A stretch of DNA of 64,000 nucleotides from Neostapfia colusana (Eukaryota > Streptophyta > Magnoliopsida > Poales > Poaceae). Position numbers and translations under genes: made by a program. The notes beneath the pieces were generated by a model that saw only the letters and a list, made by a program, of their open reading frames with translations, was not told the DNA's origin and ran no database searches. Position 1 is the first letter of the stretch, and each line of letters starts with the position of its first letter. The stretch covers positions 34,539,760 to 34,603,759 of the forward strand of contig JASWHV010000010.1 of NCBI GenBank assembly GCA_030760725.1. Reading direction: 5' to 3'. Positions 44,191 to 55,600 of the stretch are shown one piece after another.

Positions 44191-44208
44191 TTTTAAGGGG
44201 GGTAGAGC
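44191..44208 (+). other. Polypurine tract of D
   Basis: TTTTAAGGGGGGTAGAGC directly before the 3' LTR. The same motif precedes the E LTR (57442-57458) and, as TTTTAAGGGGGGAGGAT, the family-C LTR (about 52598-52614). Confidence 0.8.
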
Positions 44209-47200
44209 TGTAACACCCCAAATTTTGATTCAAAACCCTAAACCATGTTCAGGGGGGAATTTAAAAATTTTTGGACGTGTTGCATGTTTTGCAAAAATTC
44301 AAATTCAAACTGGAATTCAAATTAGACTCAAAACAGAAAAGAAATGGAAAAAGAAAAAGAGAAAACGGGAAAAAACCAGCCAGTGGGCCGAAACCCGCCA
44401 GCCGGCCCAATTTCCCCCGCGCCAGCCCGCAGCCGCGCGCCCGCGCTATCCCTCACAGACAGGTGGGACCCACCTGTCATCCCTAACCCCGCGACCCCGG
44501 ACTCTCCCGCGCGCGCGCGATCTTAACCGATCGGAATACCGCGTCCCTCAGCCCGAATTCCGGTCCCAGAAGAATCAAACTCGATCACAACTGACCCACC
44601 GCCCTTCCCCGGCTATAAAAACCTCAGCCCCGATCGGTTTTTCCCACGCGATCGCCGATTTTCACTCCGGTGAGCACTGAGACTTCGCCGGTGAATTCTG
44701 GCCGATCTAAGCTCGGAAACTCTGATCTAACTCGCTGGTCTTGATCCACCGCCTCCGGGGAGCTTTGCAGGTGCAGAAAACTCGGAGAATTACGGTGTAA
44801 ACACAGCGCCGACGAGCTTCGCCGTGGTTTTTCCTCGGACCTCGCCGCCGATCACTTTCCAGGACCCCCGAGCTCAAGAAAACCCCCGAGGTGAGATCCC
44901 TGACCTCCCCTCTACCGATCTATGCCATAAGATCACAGTTCTAGGCAGAATTCTCGCGGATCCGAAACTTTCCGGCGAGATCGCCGCTTCCCGCCGCCGT
45001 GCGCCGCCGGCAGTGCCGCCCGCGCTCGATCAGAGCGACGTGGCCGCTTGTGCGCCGTTTATTTTAAATCGCACGGTAGACTTTAAAACCCTGCGTACTG
45101 GTTCGATGTTATAATCTCAGCCCTCGGTTTAAAATCGGACGGTCCACGTCAGCCCCACATTATAAAGACTAGAATTCTTACGTGCTACCCCCTGGGGTTC
45201 TCTGGAATTGAGAGCTAGCCCCGGAAACTTCAGATCTAGCCCCTGGAACTCCAGAAAATCATGTAAATTCATTTAAAAATCAGTTTTAGCGCCTGGACTT
45301 AATAAAAATTAGGAAAAACACCTCTGATAAGTGTAGCTAGACCCCTGGAAATTATGAAAATAATATTATAGAGCCTGTAATGGGGTGAGTTCATTATTTT
45401 AGCCCTGTTTAGTATTTAATTTAAAACATTGAATATGTAACTAGTGTTTAAAAATTAAAAAAGGGGACAAACATAATTGTGAAAATTAATTAAAAACTTT
45501 CTCAGTACTTAGAAAACTTTGGAGTGACATAAAAATCTATTTTTGGGCTGAAATGAATCTGTTTCATTTATTATTCACATTTATTAGTATAGGGACACAT
45601 TTTTAAGTAAAGAATAGTTATAGAAAAATAGGGAAAATAATTATGAAATAGTCTACATCAGAAGCCAAGGTCAAAACATGTTATTAGATTATTTAGGACC
45701 AGAACCTATACTGTTTAGATGATGTGTATTACTAATTTCATAATAAAATACACAATTATGCATAGGAATATAAATCTGAAAATATAGCAAGTAGTAAAAG
45801 ATAAATGGAGTTTCTAAAATCCAAAGAATTCAGTTTAGGGTTGATAGAAATTATGAAGGCACATATGGAGAAGAAAAATACTTTTCATACATACTTGGTA
45901 GTTTAATGTAAGGAATTTATTTAAAACTGAAACACACACATATATATATATAAATATAGTATGTAAGTATAAATATGAACACCAAAGTAGGAATCATACA
46001 CATATAAATAAAAGTGTATGCAAGCCACAGATCAACACTCAAAGTAACCACAACACATATAATGGTGAATGAATTTCATAAATATGAATGTGTGGTTTGT
46101 ATAAAGTAGAAGTGTGAACTATGTCTTATGATTGTTGTTTTTCTTTTGCTATGTGTGATGGTATGAAGTAGAACCTGTTCAAGAGCAAGTTAACCCTTTC
46201 CAAGATCAGGACTACCTATTTCAAGAGCAGCAAGAAGGAGGCAAGTGTCCTTGACCACTTTGATCCTATGCTACGATGTGTAGATAGAATTATTTGCATT
46301 GTCAAGTTAAATATGAAACCCATGCTAGGAAGTTTCCCTAGAATTGCATTACCCTGTTTCCTTGTAGCTTGGGTTGGGATTTATTTTGTCATGTCATTTA
46401 TTCACATGCATATGCTTAGTCATGCTTAGAATGGGATATTTGGGATATGAGATCATCAGTTTATTTTACAATACTCTTGAATGAGCTATTGTGAGTTATG
46501 TAGAGGTAGGGATCAAGGCAAGTTGGATGTTTTGGTTGTGTGCTGGGTGCACGAGACTTGGGTTTGTGTTTAGTACTTGCCTGGATCCTAAGGACCGGTT
46601 CATGGAGCATGTAACCCGGCTTTACAGTGCCAACCACATGCTGAGATGGGGCAGCTTGACCAATTAATTAGGTGTATCCCCGGCGTAGTATGGGTGTGTT
46701 GGATGGTGCGGGGAGTAGGTGTCAGCTGGACTACCATATGAACCGCAAGGCTCAAGAGGGGGCCACTGCAGCGGGGTTGGAGCCTCTTTTATGCTGTTAG
46801 GGGTGAAACCTCAGTGGGCCCACGCTCGTCGGGAATCCCTTTGTAAAGGCTTTGTAGTGATCTCCTGGCTACACACCTGGGAAGTGTGAATGTGGATCGT
46901 AGCCACTGGCATAATGGAGGTTCTTTTAGTCCACCCGGCAACGGGGGATGAAATCACTACATGTGGGTACAGTGGTACAAACTCTGCAGACTCAAAACTG
47001 TCTTGACAGCCGTGCTCACGGTCAAGAGCGGCCTGGACTTATTCATGATTAGAGGATTGATGGTTTTGGAAGTTAAGCAGGGAGCTTAACATTGGAAATG
47101 ATGTTATGGTTATTGGATTATGATAATGGGTTGGGAGATTGGGACCATTTCACCTGTGTAGTAATGTAGGTGCTTAATAAGCTAAGGTGATAGGTATTAA

Positions 47201-47634
47201 TTGCGTAGTGCTTTAACCATGAGTTCAACCTCTCCTTGTTCTAGCCATGCATGATATAATTTTCCCACACTTGCTGAGTACCATTGGTACTCAACCTTGC
47301 ATATTTGTTGGTTTATATTGCTGCTCAGGTCAAGATAATGAGGTGGTGTATAATGACCAAGATTTTGGACCCGAGGAAGGTTTTTAGGTTCATGAAGACC
47401 CCCGGGCAATGCCTGTGATGGAGCCCTAAAGAATAATATTCCGCTGCTAGTTTATTTACTTGTGATGAACCTATTATTGTCCATCGAGACATTTACTATG
47501 CAAGACTTACTTATATTCGACACCTGGCTTGTAATAAATGATGCTTCACTATTTGTCATCACATGTATGAGAAAATGATCCTGGCATACATGTGATATTC
47601 ACTTGGTTGTTCTTCGGAAAAACCGGGTGTGACA
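44209..47634 (+). mobile_element. D 3' LTR
   Basis: 3426 bp, collinear with the 5' LTR with scattered single-base differences, ending GGGTGTGACA. Followed by the AGTTT duplication. Confidence 0.93.
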
Positions 47635-47842
47635 AGTTTCACGGGTGCGTATGGGTCAGGGACGTGGGCACGTACGCATGACGCGTGGGTCCTCTGTGAG
47701 GGACATGATATGGGTATGTATGCTGCTAACAGGACTTACGGTATGCGTATGCTAGTAATAATTGTACGGACGTGGATAAGAGGGGACATTTTTGTCTTGG
47801 CGTTGGCCGACGAGGACGTCGGTCTTGTAAGGGGGTGGATTG
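47635..47842 (+). mobile_element. Cassandra internal region (resumed)
   Basis: AGTTT (47635-47639) is the second copy of the D duplication. The rest continues the Cassandra internal sequence to the purine tract AAGGGGGTGGAT before the next LTR. Total internal length without D is about 0.23 kb. Confidence 0.82.
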
Positions 47843-47855
47843 TGTGATATCCTGG
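47843..47855 (+). mobile_element. Cassandra 3' LTR, first 13 bp
   Basis: TGTGATATCCTGG, the same start as 35986. It is cut by the family-A solo LTR; CCTGG (47851-47855) is the duplicated target. Confidence 0.88.
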
Positions 47856-50628
47856 TGTGACACCCGGTTCCTATAATGAACCAAGTGAATGAATATGTCT
47901 GCCCAAGATGTTCATCACACATACACATGTATTCCAGAAACTAAAATTCAGAATATAACCACGTACGAATAATGTTTAAGTACTTTATACATCGAATCAT
48001 TGTCTTACTCACGAATTTCTATCTTATTCTTGCAGCGGAAGACTATAAACGACAGCGGAAAATAACAAAACCGCAGGCTCCAACTTCAACTCCACAGGCA
48101 TGTTGACGGTAGTCCGTACGCCTAGTACTCCACATATTCCTCGAAGTACTCTTCTCCTGTTGTTGTATATGTGGGAATGCAAGGGTGAGTACATGTCGTA
48201 CTAAGCAAATGCGGGAAAAGTATGACATGCATCTTACAACAAGGTAGGGAATAAAAAGGTTCATTGCAGAAAGTAAATTATTTCACAAACACGTTAAAAG
48301 CAGCAACTATCTCTAGGTGAGTTTAATCCCATCATAACCAAGTTATTCATCAACAGTCCTTCATCATAATTCACCATATATCAAGTCTAAACCAGCCATT
48401 AATCTTCCTCAAATTCATCTCATAGTCATAATGATTCATAACAATCTCATATTCATATAACCAGAACAAAACTCATTTTCATGACCCAAAACTGTCCCAA
48501 AACCAATCCCAATGGCCATACCATAACCATAGCGAATAAACATCCCAAGTTTTGCCTCTAATCACGGAAGCTGGCCAGGTTCTTGTAACCGGAAGCGTGG
48601 CTATCATAAAATAGTTTTACACTCTATAGAGGTGGCACCACTTTACCCACAAGTTTGTGATTTCGTCACCGTCGGCGAATAGAAAAAAACCTCCATTATA
48701 CCAGTACACAACCGTCGGTGTATGGCCCAGAGATCACAAAATAGACTTTACAAAGGGGCTACTAGAATGTACGGACCCACTGAGGTTTAACCGGCAGGCT
48801 CGAATCTCCATTCTCCCACCCATGGGCCCCCTCTCGTGCCATGCAGTTCCCAGGGCAATCCCTCTCGACTCCCATTCCCCGCGCCATCCAAGGGTCCATA
48901 ACAAGATAGCAACACACCTAATTAATCAGCTAAGCCGCACCCATATTTGGCCTCGTGGTGGCACTGTTTTCCTAGAATATGCTCGCATGGACCGGTCCTT
49001 AGATCTACGGCAAGTAAACCACCATCTCATTCAGCAACATCCATGAACCAAGCTTTCCTATATCTCCCCGATTCCATGCTCATCAACAACGTCAAGTTCT
49101 CATCATCTTTAATATCATGAGTGCAGTAGCTAACAAGTTTTATTTCTGCTTCCCGTATCTCGTAAGTTGAGCAAAGCAAAAAGGAAAAAACGACCATACC
49201 CGACTCATCAACTTTCCTGGCGAAAAGGATGGTTAACAAAACTAGTAAACTCGTATAAAAGGGTGTCCCATCAAGTTGACTCAAGCATACGAGTTTTCGC
49301 AAATAAAACAGTTTCAAAACATGGGATCAATATGGTCAAGGGGCACTTGCCTTGCTCCCATGGTTCGTGTTGCTTGAGCGTCTCGAAGTCTTGGTGTTAT
49401 AGCTCCTCGTAGACGGCCTCTTGAGCTTATCCTTCTACTCACGACCACGCACATAAAAAATTTACAGCAATCAATCATCATGCACAAACTTTACTCAAGA
49501 TGCAATGGGTAGATGAATGCAAATCCTATAGTGCAGTTTTATAGAACCAGTTTTGTACGTGTTCTTGCATGCTTTAATGGGCTTTCATGGGGTTTTGTGA
49601 TGAACAAGGGTGCTGCGATCAAGTGTGGTTGTGGTGATGATCTTGTCGCAAGATGTAGATCAATTCCACCATCAAAAATCGATCAAAACATGATCTGTCC
49701 ACACGCAAGAGTTTCTGCTCAAAGGGGGCGATGAAAATGGATGCGTAGCAACAGCAACGACGTGGTAAGAGGGGTGACGGGGACCTACCTCTCTTCTTCC
49801 TCCTCGCCTCCTTGCAGCTGGACCTCTTCCCTTGCAATGGCAGCAGCTGGGATTTTTCTTTGGAGAAGAATAGGGCTGCGGCTAGGGCTTGGCAGGAGGG
49901 GTCTTCTTCTCTGTCGACGGCGAGGCGGGGCAGAGTTTCAACGGCGGCCAAGGCAGCAGCAAAGGGGTGGCGACCAGGGCTTAGAAGCAGGGGGCCACAG
50001 GCTTGTTTTGGCAGGGGTGGCGGCCAGGGAAGGCTGTATTTATAAGGGGGAAGATCTCCTACTCAGTTTGGAGGAGGAGAGGGACTCTATCTATAAGAGA
50101 TGTAATCTCCTACTCAGTTTGGAGGAGAAGGACTCTAGGCCTAAGAGGTGCGGCCAGCAGGGTGTTTTATCTCCAAAACTTTATCTCTAAGCTCTATCTT
50201 TAAGTTTATCTAGAAGCTTTATCTCTAAGGTTCATCTAGAAGGTTTATCTCTAAGGTTTATATCCAATATTCTTCTAGAAGCTTTGTCTCTAAGGTTTAT
50301 CTCCAAGATTCTTCTAGAAGCTTTATCTCAGATTCATCTAGAAGCTTTATCGCCAAGATTCTTCTAGAACCTTTATCCCCAAGATTCTTCTATAAGATTT
50401 ATCTCTAAAATTCTTCTAGAAGCTTTATCTCTAAAATTCTTCTAGAAGATTTATCTCTGAGATGCGGCCATGCTTTTATCCCATTTCTCTTCATTTCTTT
50501 GTTCCTTTCTCCATTTCTATATTCCCTTCTCCATTTTTATGGTTCTTTCTCCATTTCTACTTCTTTTCAAATGCTTGTCTACATGAAGAATATATGCAAT
50601 GCATGGTAGTAAAATTGAGGGTGTTACA
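47856..50628 (+). mobile_element. Solo LTR of family A (2773 bp)
   Basis: It starts TGTGACACCC and ends GGGTGTTACA, flanked by CCTGG and CCTTG (one mismatch). It contains no internal region, so it is a solo LTR. The start of the block repeats, in opposite orientation, the LTR end at 26940-27317. Its middle matches 34152-35250. A GC-rich leader-like part lies at about 49740-50040. Confidence 0.9.
50180..50460 (+). repeat. About 26-bp tandem repeat with TTCTAGAA (heat-shock-element-like) motifs
   Basis: Units of the form TTATCTCTAAGATTCTTCTAGAAGC are repeated about eleven times. Perfect TTCTAGAA (TTCnnGAA) lies at 50273-50280, 50312-50319, 50362-50369, 50414-50421 and 50440-50447, usually continued by GCTTT as an imperfect third TTC unit. 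The array is missing from the other family-A copies in the window. Confidence 0.8.
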
Positions 50629-50633
50629 CCTTG
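50629..50633. repeat. Target-site duplication of the solo family-A LTR, right copy (CCTTG)
   Basis: Partner of CCTGG at 47851-47855 with one difference. Confidence 0.75.
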
Positions 50634-50745
50634 CTCCCGGCTTAATAGGATTGATAGAATACTCATACCATCAAGGTATACCTTTATTTCCGGAAGCCCA
50701 CCTGCAAAGGACTCTAGGGTTAGGCGTGCTTTGCGCAGAGAAATT
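50634..50745 (+). mobile_element. Cassandra 3' LTR, continued and truncated
   Basis: CTCCCGGCTTAATAGGATTG and onward matches 35999-36110, including GGCGTGCTTTGC of the 5S-like A-box. It breaks off after GAGAAATTTG, before the C-box. Confidence 0.83.
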
Positions 50746-50922
50746 TGTTCTTTTTATTTTTATTTCTTTTCCTTTTCTATTTTTTTCCATTATTTTCTAT
50801 TTTTATTACCTTTTACTATTTTATTTGCTTCTATATTCCTCTCTTTATTTCTTCTTCTTATTAAATGCTTATCTATTTGAGAAAATGTATGCAATGTGTG
50901 GTAGTAATTTTGAGTATGTTAT
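50746..50922 (+). mobile_element. Family-A LTR 3'-end fragment
   Basis: T-rich sequence ending TATGCAATGTGTGGTAGTAA...GTATGTTATA resembles the last 150 bp of the solo LTR (TATGCAATGCATGGTAGTAA...GGTGTTACA). Only this end is present. Confidence 0.65.
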
Positions 50923-50928
50923 ATATAT

Positions 50929-51192
50929 GGATCACAAAATCCTCAAGTATATATTCACGCAAACGGATATGAATTTGAGGCAACGTTGATGGTTGGAACT
51001 CATCAAGGAATATGATGTAGGAATCACCTATCACCCCGGGAAGGCTAATGTGGTAGCGGATGCGTTGAGCCGAAAGGGAGCATGTCACAAACTCACGGTT
51101 CGGGGGCTGCCACCCGAGCTACGTAAGGAGTTTGAACGAAACTCAACGCTGGAACAAGAGATACAAGAGGGCCAAGAAACGGATGAGGAGAT
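50929..51192 (+). pseudogene. Ty3/gypsy RNase H to spacer fragment
   Basis: It reads YMDHKILKYIFTQTDMNLRQ and then VGITYHPGKANVVADALSRKG, the C-terminal part of a gypsy RNase H, and PPELRKEFER leading to the integrase. It is homologous to F at about 63135-63450 (YMDHKSLKYIFTQTNLNLR). It stops at 51192, where LTR starts of other families follow. Confidence 0.8.
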
Positions 51193-51452
51193 TGTAACAC
51201 CCCTGTCGGTATCCTCAATATGGGGTACCACCGCGCACAAGGGAAAATCGTCTAAGGACTTCGCCCCATCCACAGGGGCGAACTCCTAGGGCATCCAAGC
51301 CGGACCTCCCTTCTCCACAGGGAGAGCTCCGAAGACTCCACATGTCCTGTGGGGCCGGACCTCCCTCTCCTCATAGGAGATCTCCGGGCCCGCCACGTGG
51401 CCAGCAGAGCCGGACCTCCCCTACACGAGGAGAGCTCCGAAGGCTCCACGTG
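51193..51452 (+). mobile_element. Fragments of two LTR starts (D/E type, then B type)
   Basis: TGTAACACCCC at 51193-51203 equals the first 11 bp of the D and E LTRs. From 51204 TGTCGGTATCC...TATGGGGTACC follows, a B-type LTR start with CCGGACCTCCC repeats and CCACGTGGC, for about 250 bp. Both are truncated. Confidence 0.68.
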
Positions 51453-51835
51453 TCCTGCGGCCATGAAGCGCACTGAAGCGCGCACTCCCACAAACATTTT
51501 GTAGACGTGAACGAAGATGCCGGCCATCGCAAAGGAGTTGGGGGAGATGTGATGGAGATAGAGACCGTACGTCTCCAGCAACTCACGAAGAACAAAGAGA
51601 TTGGCGGCACGAATCTTGCCAGGGCGTAGGCGGTGAAGAAGACCACCTCCCCCTTCTCCAAGAACAGGGGGAGAGATCCCCGCCGGAGCCAGCGCTTCTG
51701 CACCCCCGCGTGCCAACCAAGCAGCTTACGCACCGGCCCAAGGTCTTTCGACCGGGCAAGGCGCGGCGGAGGGATGTTGGAAGCCACCGGCGGTGGAAGC
51801 ACAAGTCTTGGAAGGCGAAGGCGCAAGAGCTTGAA
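51453..51835 (-). pseudogene. Fragment of a Transposase_28-like antisense gene (N-terminal part)
   Basis: On the minus strand, from right to left: ASNIPPPRLARSKDLGPVRK with LLGWHAG, GSLPLFLEKGEVVFF, then after a frameshift LRELLETYGLYLHHISPNSF and FVHVYKMFVGVRASVRF. These align in order with the antisense gene of G (RRLIGWHAP, EPGEVVVF, LLDFYGLQLQHF, FVHLFEMFVGLWPSVRLF). The initiator position reads GTG instead of ATG. It is fused to a B-type LTR piece on its left; the rest of the gene is absent. Confidence 0.7.
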
Positions 51836-51910
51836 GAGACAAATGGGGCTCAGGCGCAGGGAAGTTTGCAAAAGGAAGCCTGTGATGCATATGAGATCCC
51901 CTTTTAAAAC

Positions 51911-52552
51911 CAATCTCTTATTAAAATGGCACCATACGAAGCACTTTATGGCAGAAAATGCCGCACACCACTCAATGGTGTGAATCTGGCGAGAGGGTGA
52001 TTTTCGGCATTGATCTTGTAAAAGATGCTGAAGAACGGGTCCAGTTGATTCAAGAGAACCTCAGGGCCGCTCAATCTCGCCATAAGAGCTATGCGGACCA
52101 GCGACGCCGACCCTTGTGTTTTGAAGTCAGAGATCACGTCTATCTCCAAGTATCCCCGATGAAGGGAATTCAACGATTCAGGGTCAAGGGAAAGCTAGCT
52201 CCTCGTTTTGAAGGTCCGTTCCTTATTACAGAACGGTGTGGACCAGTGGGCTACCGTTTGGAGCTGCCGCCATCCTTATCGGGCATCCACGATGTCTTCC
52301 ATGTCTCACACTTGAGAAAGTGTTTGAAGCGACCGATGGAGATCTTTTCAGAAGACATGCAGATATTGCAACCGGATCTCACCTACGCCGAGCAGCCCAT
52401 CAAGATTATCAACGAGAAGAGCCGGATCACTCGAAATCGGACATTGAAATTTTACAAAGTCCTGTGGAGTAATCACACACCGGAAGAAGCGACTAGAGAG
52501 TGAAGATTACCTCCACAAGAACTATCCGGAACTTTTGTCGTAATTGTTGTAA
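51911..52552 (+). pseudogene. Integrase C-terminus of the element carrying the family-C 3' LTR
   Basis: It starts at KMAPYEALYGRKCRTPL. Then come RLIQENLRAAQSRHKSYADQ-like residues, VYLQVSPMKGIQRFRVKGKL, LSGIHDVFHVSHLRKCLKR, and a chromodomain-like tail (KFYKVLWSNHTPEEATRE) that hits TGA 52501-52503 before its last residues. A shift near 51975-51990 breaks the start. It is a Tekay/Del-like chromovirus by these signatures. The upstream integrase core is missing. Confidence 0.83.
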
Positions 52553-52601
52553 TTACCTTCCGTCTCATCTTTCTTTTGTAACCTTGGGACGAGATTCTTT
52601 T

Positions 52602-52614
52602 AAGGGGGGAGGAT
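52602..52614 (+). other. Polypurine tract before the family-C 3' LTR
   Basis: AAGGGGGGAGGAT, preceded by TTTT, directly ahead of TGTAAAGG. Confidence 0.75.
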
Positions 52615-55600
52615 TGTAAAGGTCCCAAAAATGTGAATACAAAGAAACATGAGTTTGCACAAATGTTGGAGTCATGTGTATGAAAAAGGGGCTTAGTTGA
52701 AACTTTTTTCCCACATATGATAACATAGGTGAGATTCTTCTAAACAGACTTAGGGTTACTGCATGGATGGACCTCATGTGGATTAAAACCACAGAAATGA
52801 AGAGCTCAAGTGCAATGGAAGGGTTTAAAAATCAGAGATGAACTAAATGTAAATTCAAACTTCAAGTGAGGGGAGGACACAATGGAAATTCAAAACTGTT
52901 GTGTCCAAACTATAGTTTGCAGCAGCTAACACAAGAATCAGATTGCATATTTCGATTCCTTAGGTCCAAATTAGTGGGTAGGCAAAGTTTCATTAATTTT
53001 TGAAAAGATTTGCTGCCCATTTTTTCAAATGGAGTTAAATGTGCAAATAATTCAAATATACATTTGAATTTGGAGTAAATTTGTCCAACCATCCAAATGC
53101 AGCTCAGATTCCAACTTTGAAATATTTGGAGTTGAATATTTGTCAAACCTTGGAGATCTTTTGAGGAGAAGGGGTACTGAATAGTGGGGCCCACATGTCA
53201 TAGGAAGGAGCAGACTTAATCCCTAAGTATTTTTTCTGTTGCCTCACTCCACCGAAGCTTACTCCCGGGGCGACACCGAGCGGCTGCTCCACGCCCCAAG
53301 GCTCCACCTCCTGCTCCCATCTCGTGCCGTCCTGATCTTTACCTCGGAGCCAACTGCAGCATGATGTCTTCCTCATGTTGATCACGCGCTCGCGGTGCTT
53401 CTCACGCGTGAACAGAAACCGGCGCCCACCGCAGCCTTCTCTCTTCCCCGATCGCCGGTCCCCAACCGAGCCCCGGTTGCTCGCGCCGGCAACACAGAAA
53501 ACCAACGTCCGTGCGTGCTCTACCACACCAGCCCCACGACACCGAAGCCCCTAGCCAGTGGCGCGCACAATTCGGCAAACGGCGCCAAGAAACAGAGCTC
53601 CCCGGCGGGAGCCAACTCGGGTCACCGTGGACAGCGAGCTACGGATCTCCTCACAATCCCTCCTCAAAACAAAAAAAGGTGCGCCATGTTCCCTAGTTTG
53701 TGTAGCTGCAAACCGTGTAGCATTTGATCGACCGAGCTGAGAGAATTTCCAAAGTTCCCGAACCATGGTGCATGGGGTTAGGGGTCGGTCTAACCCGAAA
53801 TTCTAGCGGCACAGTCCACCCAAGCTCGGGCGAGCCTGCACACGGCCTCTATACCTCGTAGCGGTCCTCTTCGAAGATGAACCGAACGAAAACACCTACA
53901 ATCGACTGAGTTGTAGCTGTTTTTCTTGCCGCCACGAAGAAATCATCTCGGGTCGCTGTGGAGCTCTATGCTGCCGGCCGGTTCACAAGGTTTGGCGCCC
54001 ATTTCCAACACCCTCAAGCTCCCACGGTACTCTCCGAGCCATTCCCGACCCTTTTGATGCAGTGTAGGCGACTTCCGAGTTCACCGGAACCCTAATAGTT
54101 GCTGACCCCGGTGCGCAAGGTTTCCGGCGATCTATGGCCGCCGGCGAGCCTCTCAACGTGTTCAGCAGGTCAGAATATGGAGGGGCGGCGAGCAGGGGAC
54201 CGGGAGATGGCCGGTAAGGTCGTTCCGGCGACGCTCGCCGGAGGGCGCCGCCGCGGCCTCTGTTCGGCCGAAGGTGGAAGACGACCCGGCGGGTCCCACG
54301 TGTCAGCGACCGGGAATTGAAATTCTGATCGGCTGTGGCGCTGGGATCTGGTGTGGCCGCGCGGGAAATACTCAGTAGCCCCGTGTGGCTTTCCCCGGCT
54401 AGTGACACCTGTCCCCTGGACCCACAGCCAGTATTTGAACATTTTGGGTAATTTCAGTGTTCAGTTCAAACTTTGAATAGCTACAACTTTGGGTAGGAGA
54501 ATCCAAAAATTGTGAAACAAATTTTGTTGGATTTCCTCTGATAGAGTACTATCCAAATATAGAACCCAATTTGTATGAAACCCTTTATTTAATTCTGGGA
54601 AATTCTTTAAAGCTTTTCAGCAAAAGAATTTTAGAGGGAGTTTGGTTAATCCAAAAATCCTCAAATTTCGCCAGAATATTCTCTAGGATAATAGTGAACT
54701 CCTGTAAACATTCCAGACCATTTGGAGTTGTTTTGATCAGGGCAATTCAGAATTTGAGGTGCTGTATCCAATTGAATACAGAAACATTTCAGGGAATTTC
54801 CAGAACTTGGAAATTCATTGCTGGGAGGTTATTAGCTCCAAAAATCTTTGGAAAATTCATGCAAGTCCTATGAACTATAATTTAAATTGTAGTTCCCTAA
54901 GTTTGGCATGAACATGCAAGTTTATTCAGAATTAATTCCTTTTTTCCTAAAGTCTTATGGAATTATTCTGAGTAATAAACTCATTAGATAATCCCAAATA
55001 TTGGCCCAGAGGGTTTTTTGTGACAAGGAACTCACCTGAAAATTTTCAGCTCCATTGGAGCTCTGGATCACCCCAGTGCTGTTTAACCTCTTAAGGTGAT
55101 TAATATAGAAAAGGGGGAAACCACTTAGCATTAATCATGTGTTTAGATCCAAACCTAAACCACTAGCACCAGTGTCATTTTAAATTCTTAAACAGGTTTC
55201 AAGTTTTTGAAAACTTGTTATTAGAACTTGTAGCAAAGTATTTATAATTAAACAATTGTGCATATACATTACGTGAAGGACTTCAAGTCATTGGAGTGGA
55301 GATCAAAGGAGGGAGGCAAGAGATCAAGCCAAGTGATCTTTACTAACTGAGTTATATATATTAGCCCCTTCAAAACAAAGGCAATCCCCGGTTTGCATCA
55401 AATTTACAAGTTTTTATTTGTATTCACTTCATACGTCTAGCATTTTATTTATTGCATTACGTCTAGAGGGTATGAAACTCCAAATGCATGACCCAGAAAA
55501 CACTGGAGTTTAATGTAGGATATGTTATCAATTAATTATAACTGCGGATCTCAACAAAAGTGGATTAAAAGAGGCATAACTCGAGTGGGCAGATTCCTAC

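Larger units (their letters stand above)
36257..47634 (+). mobile_element. D: Ty3/gypsy element of Tekay/Del-like type, both LTRs, deleted pol
   Basis: It is 11378 bp with LTRs of 3429 and 3426 bp (TGTAACACCCC...GGGTGTGACA) and a perfect AGTTT duplication. Between the LTRs lie the primer site, an extra ORF, gag, protease, RT and the integrase C-terminus, but the region from RNase H to the integrase core is missing. Over the first about 950 bp I counted about 17 differences between LTRs, so it is fairly recent. C-terminal WKHHSEEEATWE resembles the degenerate chromodomain of chromoviruses. Confidence 0.93.

Noticed and set aside
53395..54442. Possible host exon(s) in the GC-rich block of the 4.3-kb LTR
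   Set aside because: No recognisable domain, frames on both strands, and collinear with the other family-C LTR; left only as a question in the findings.
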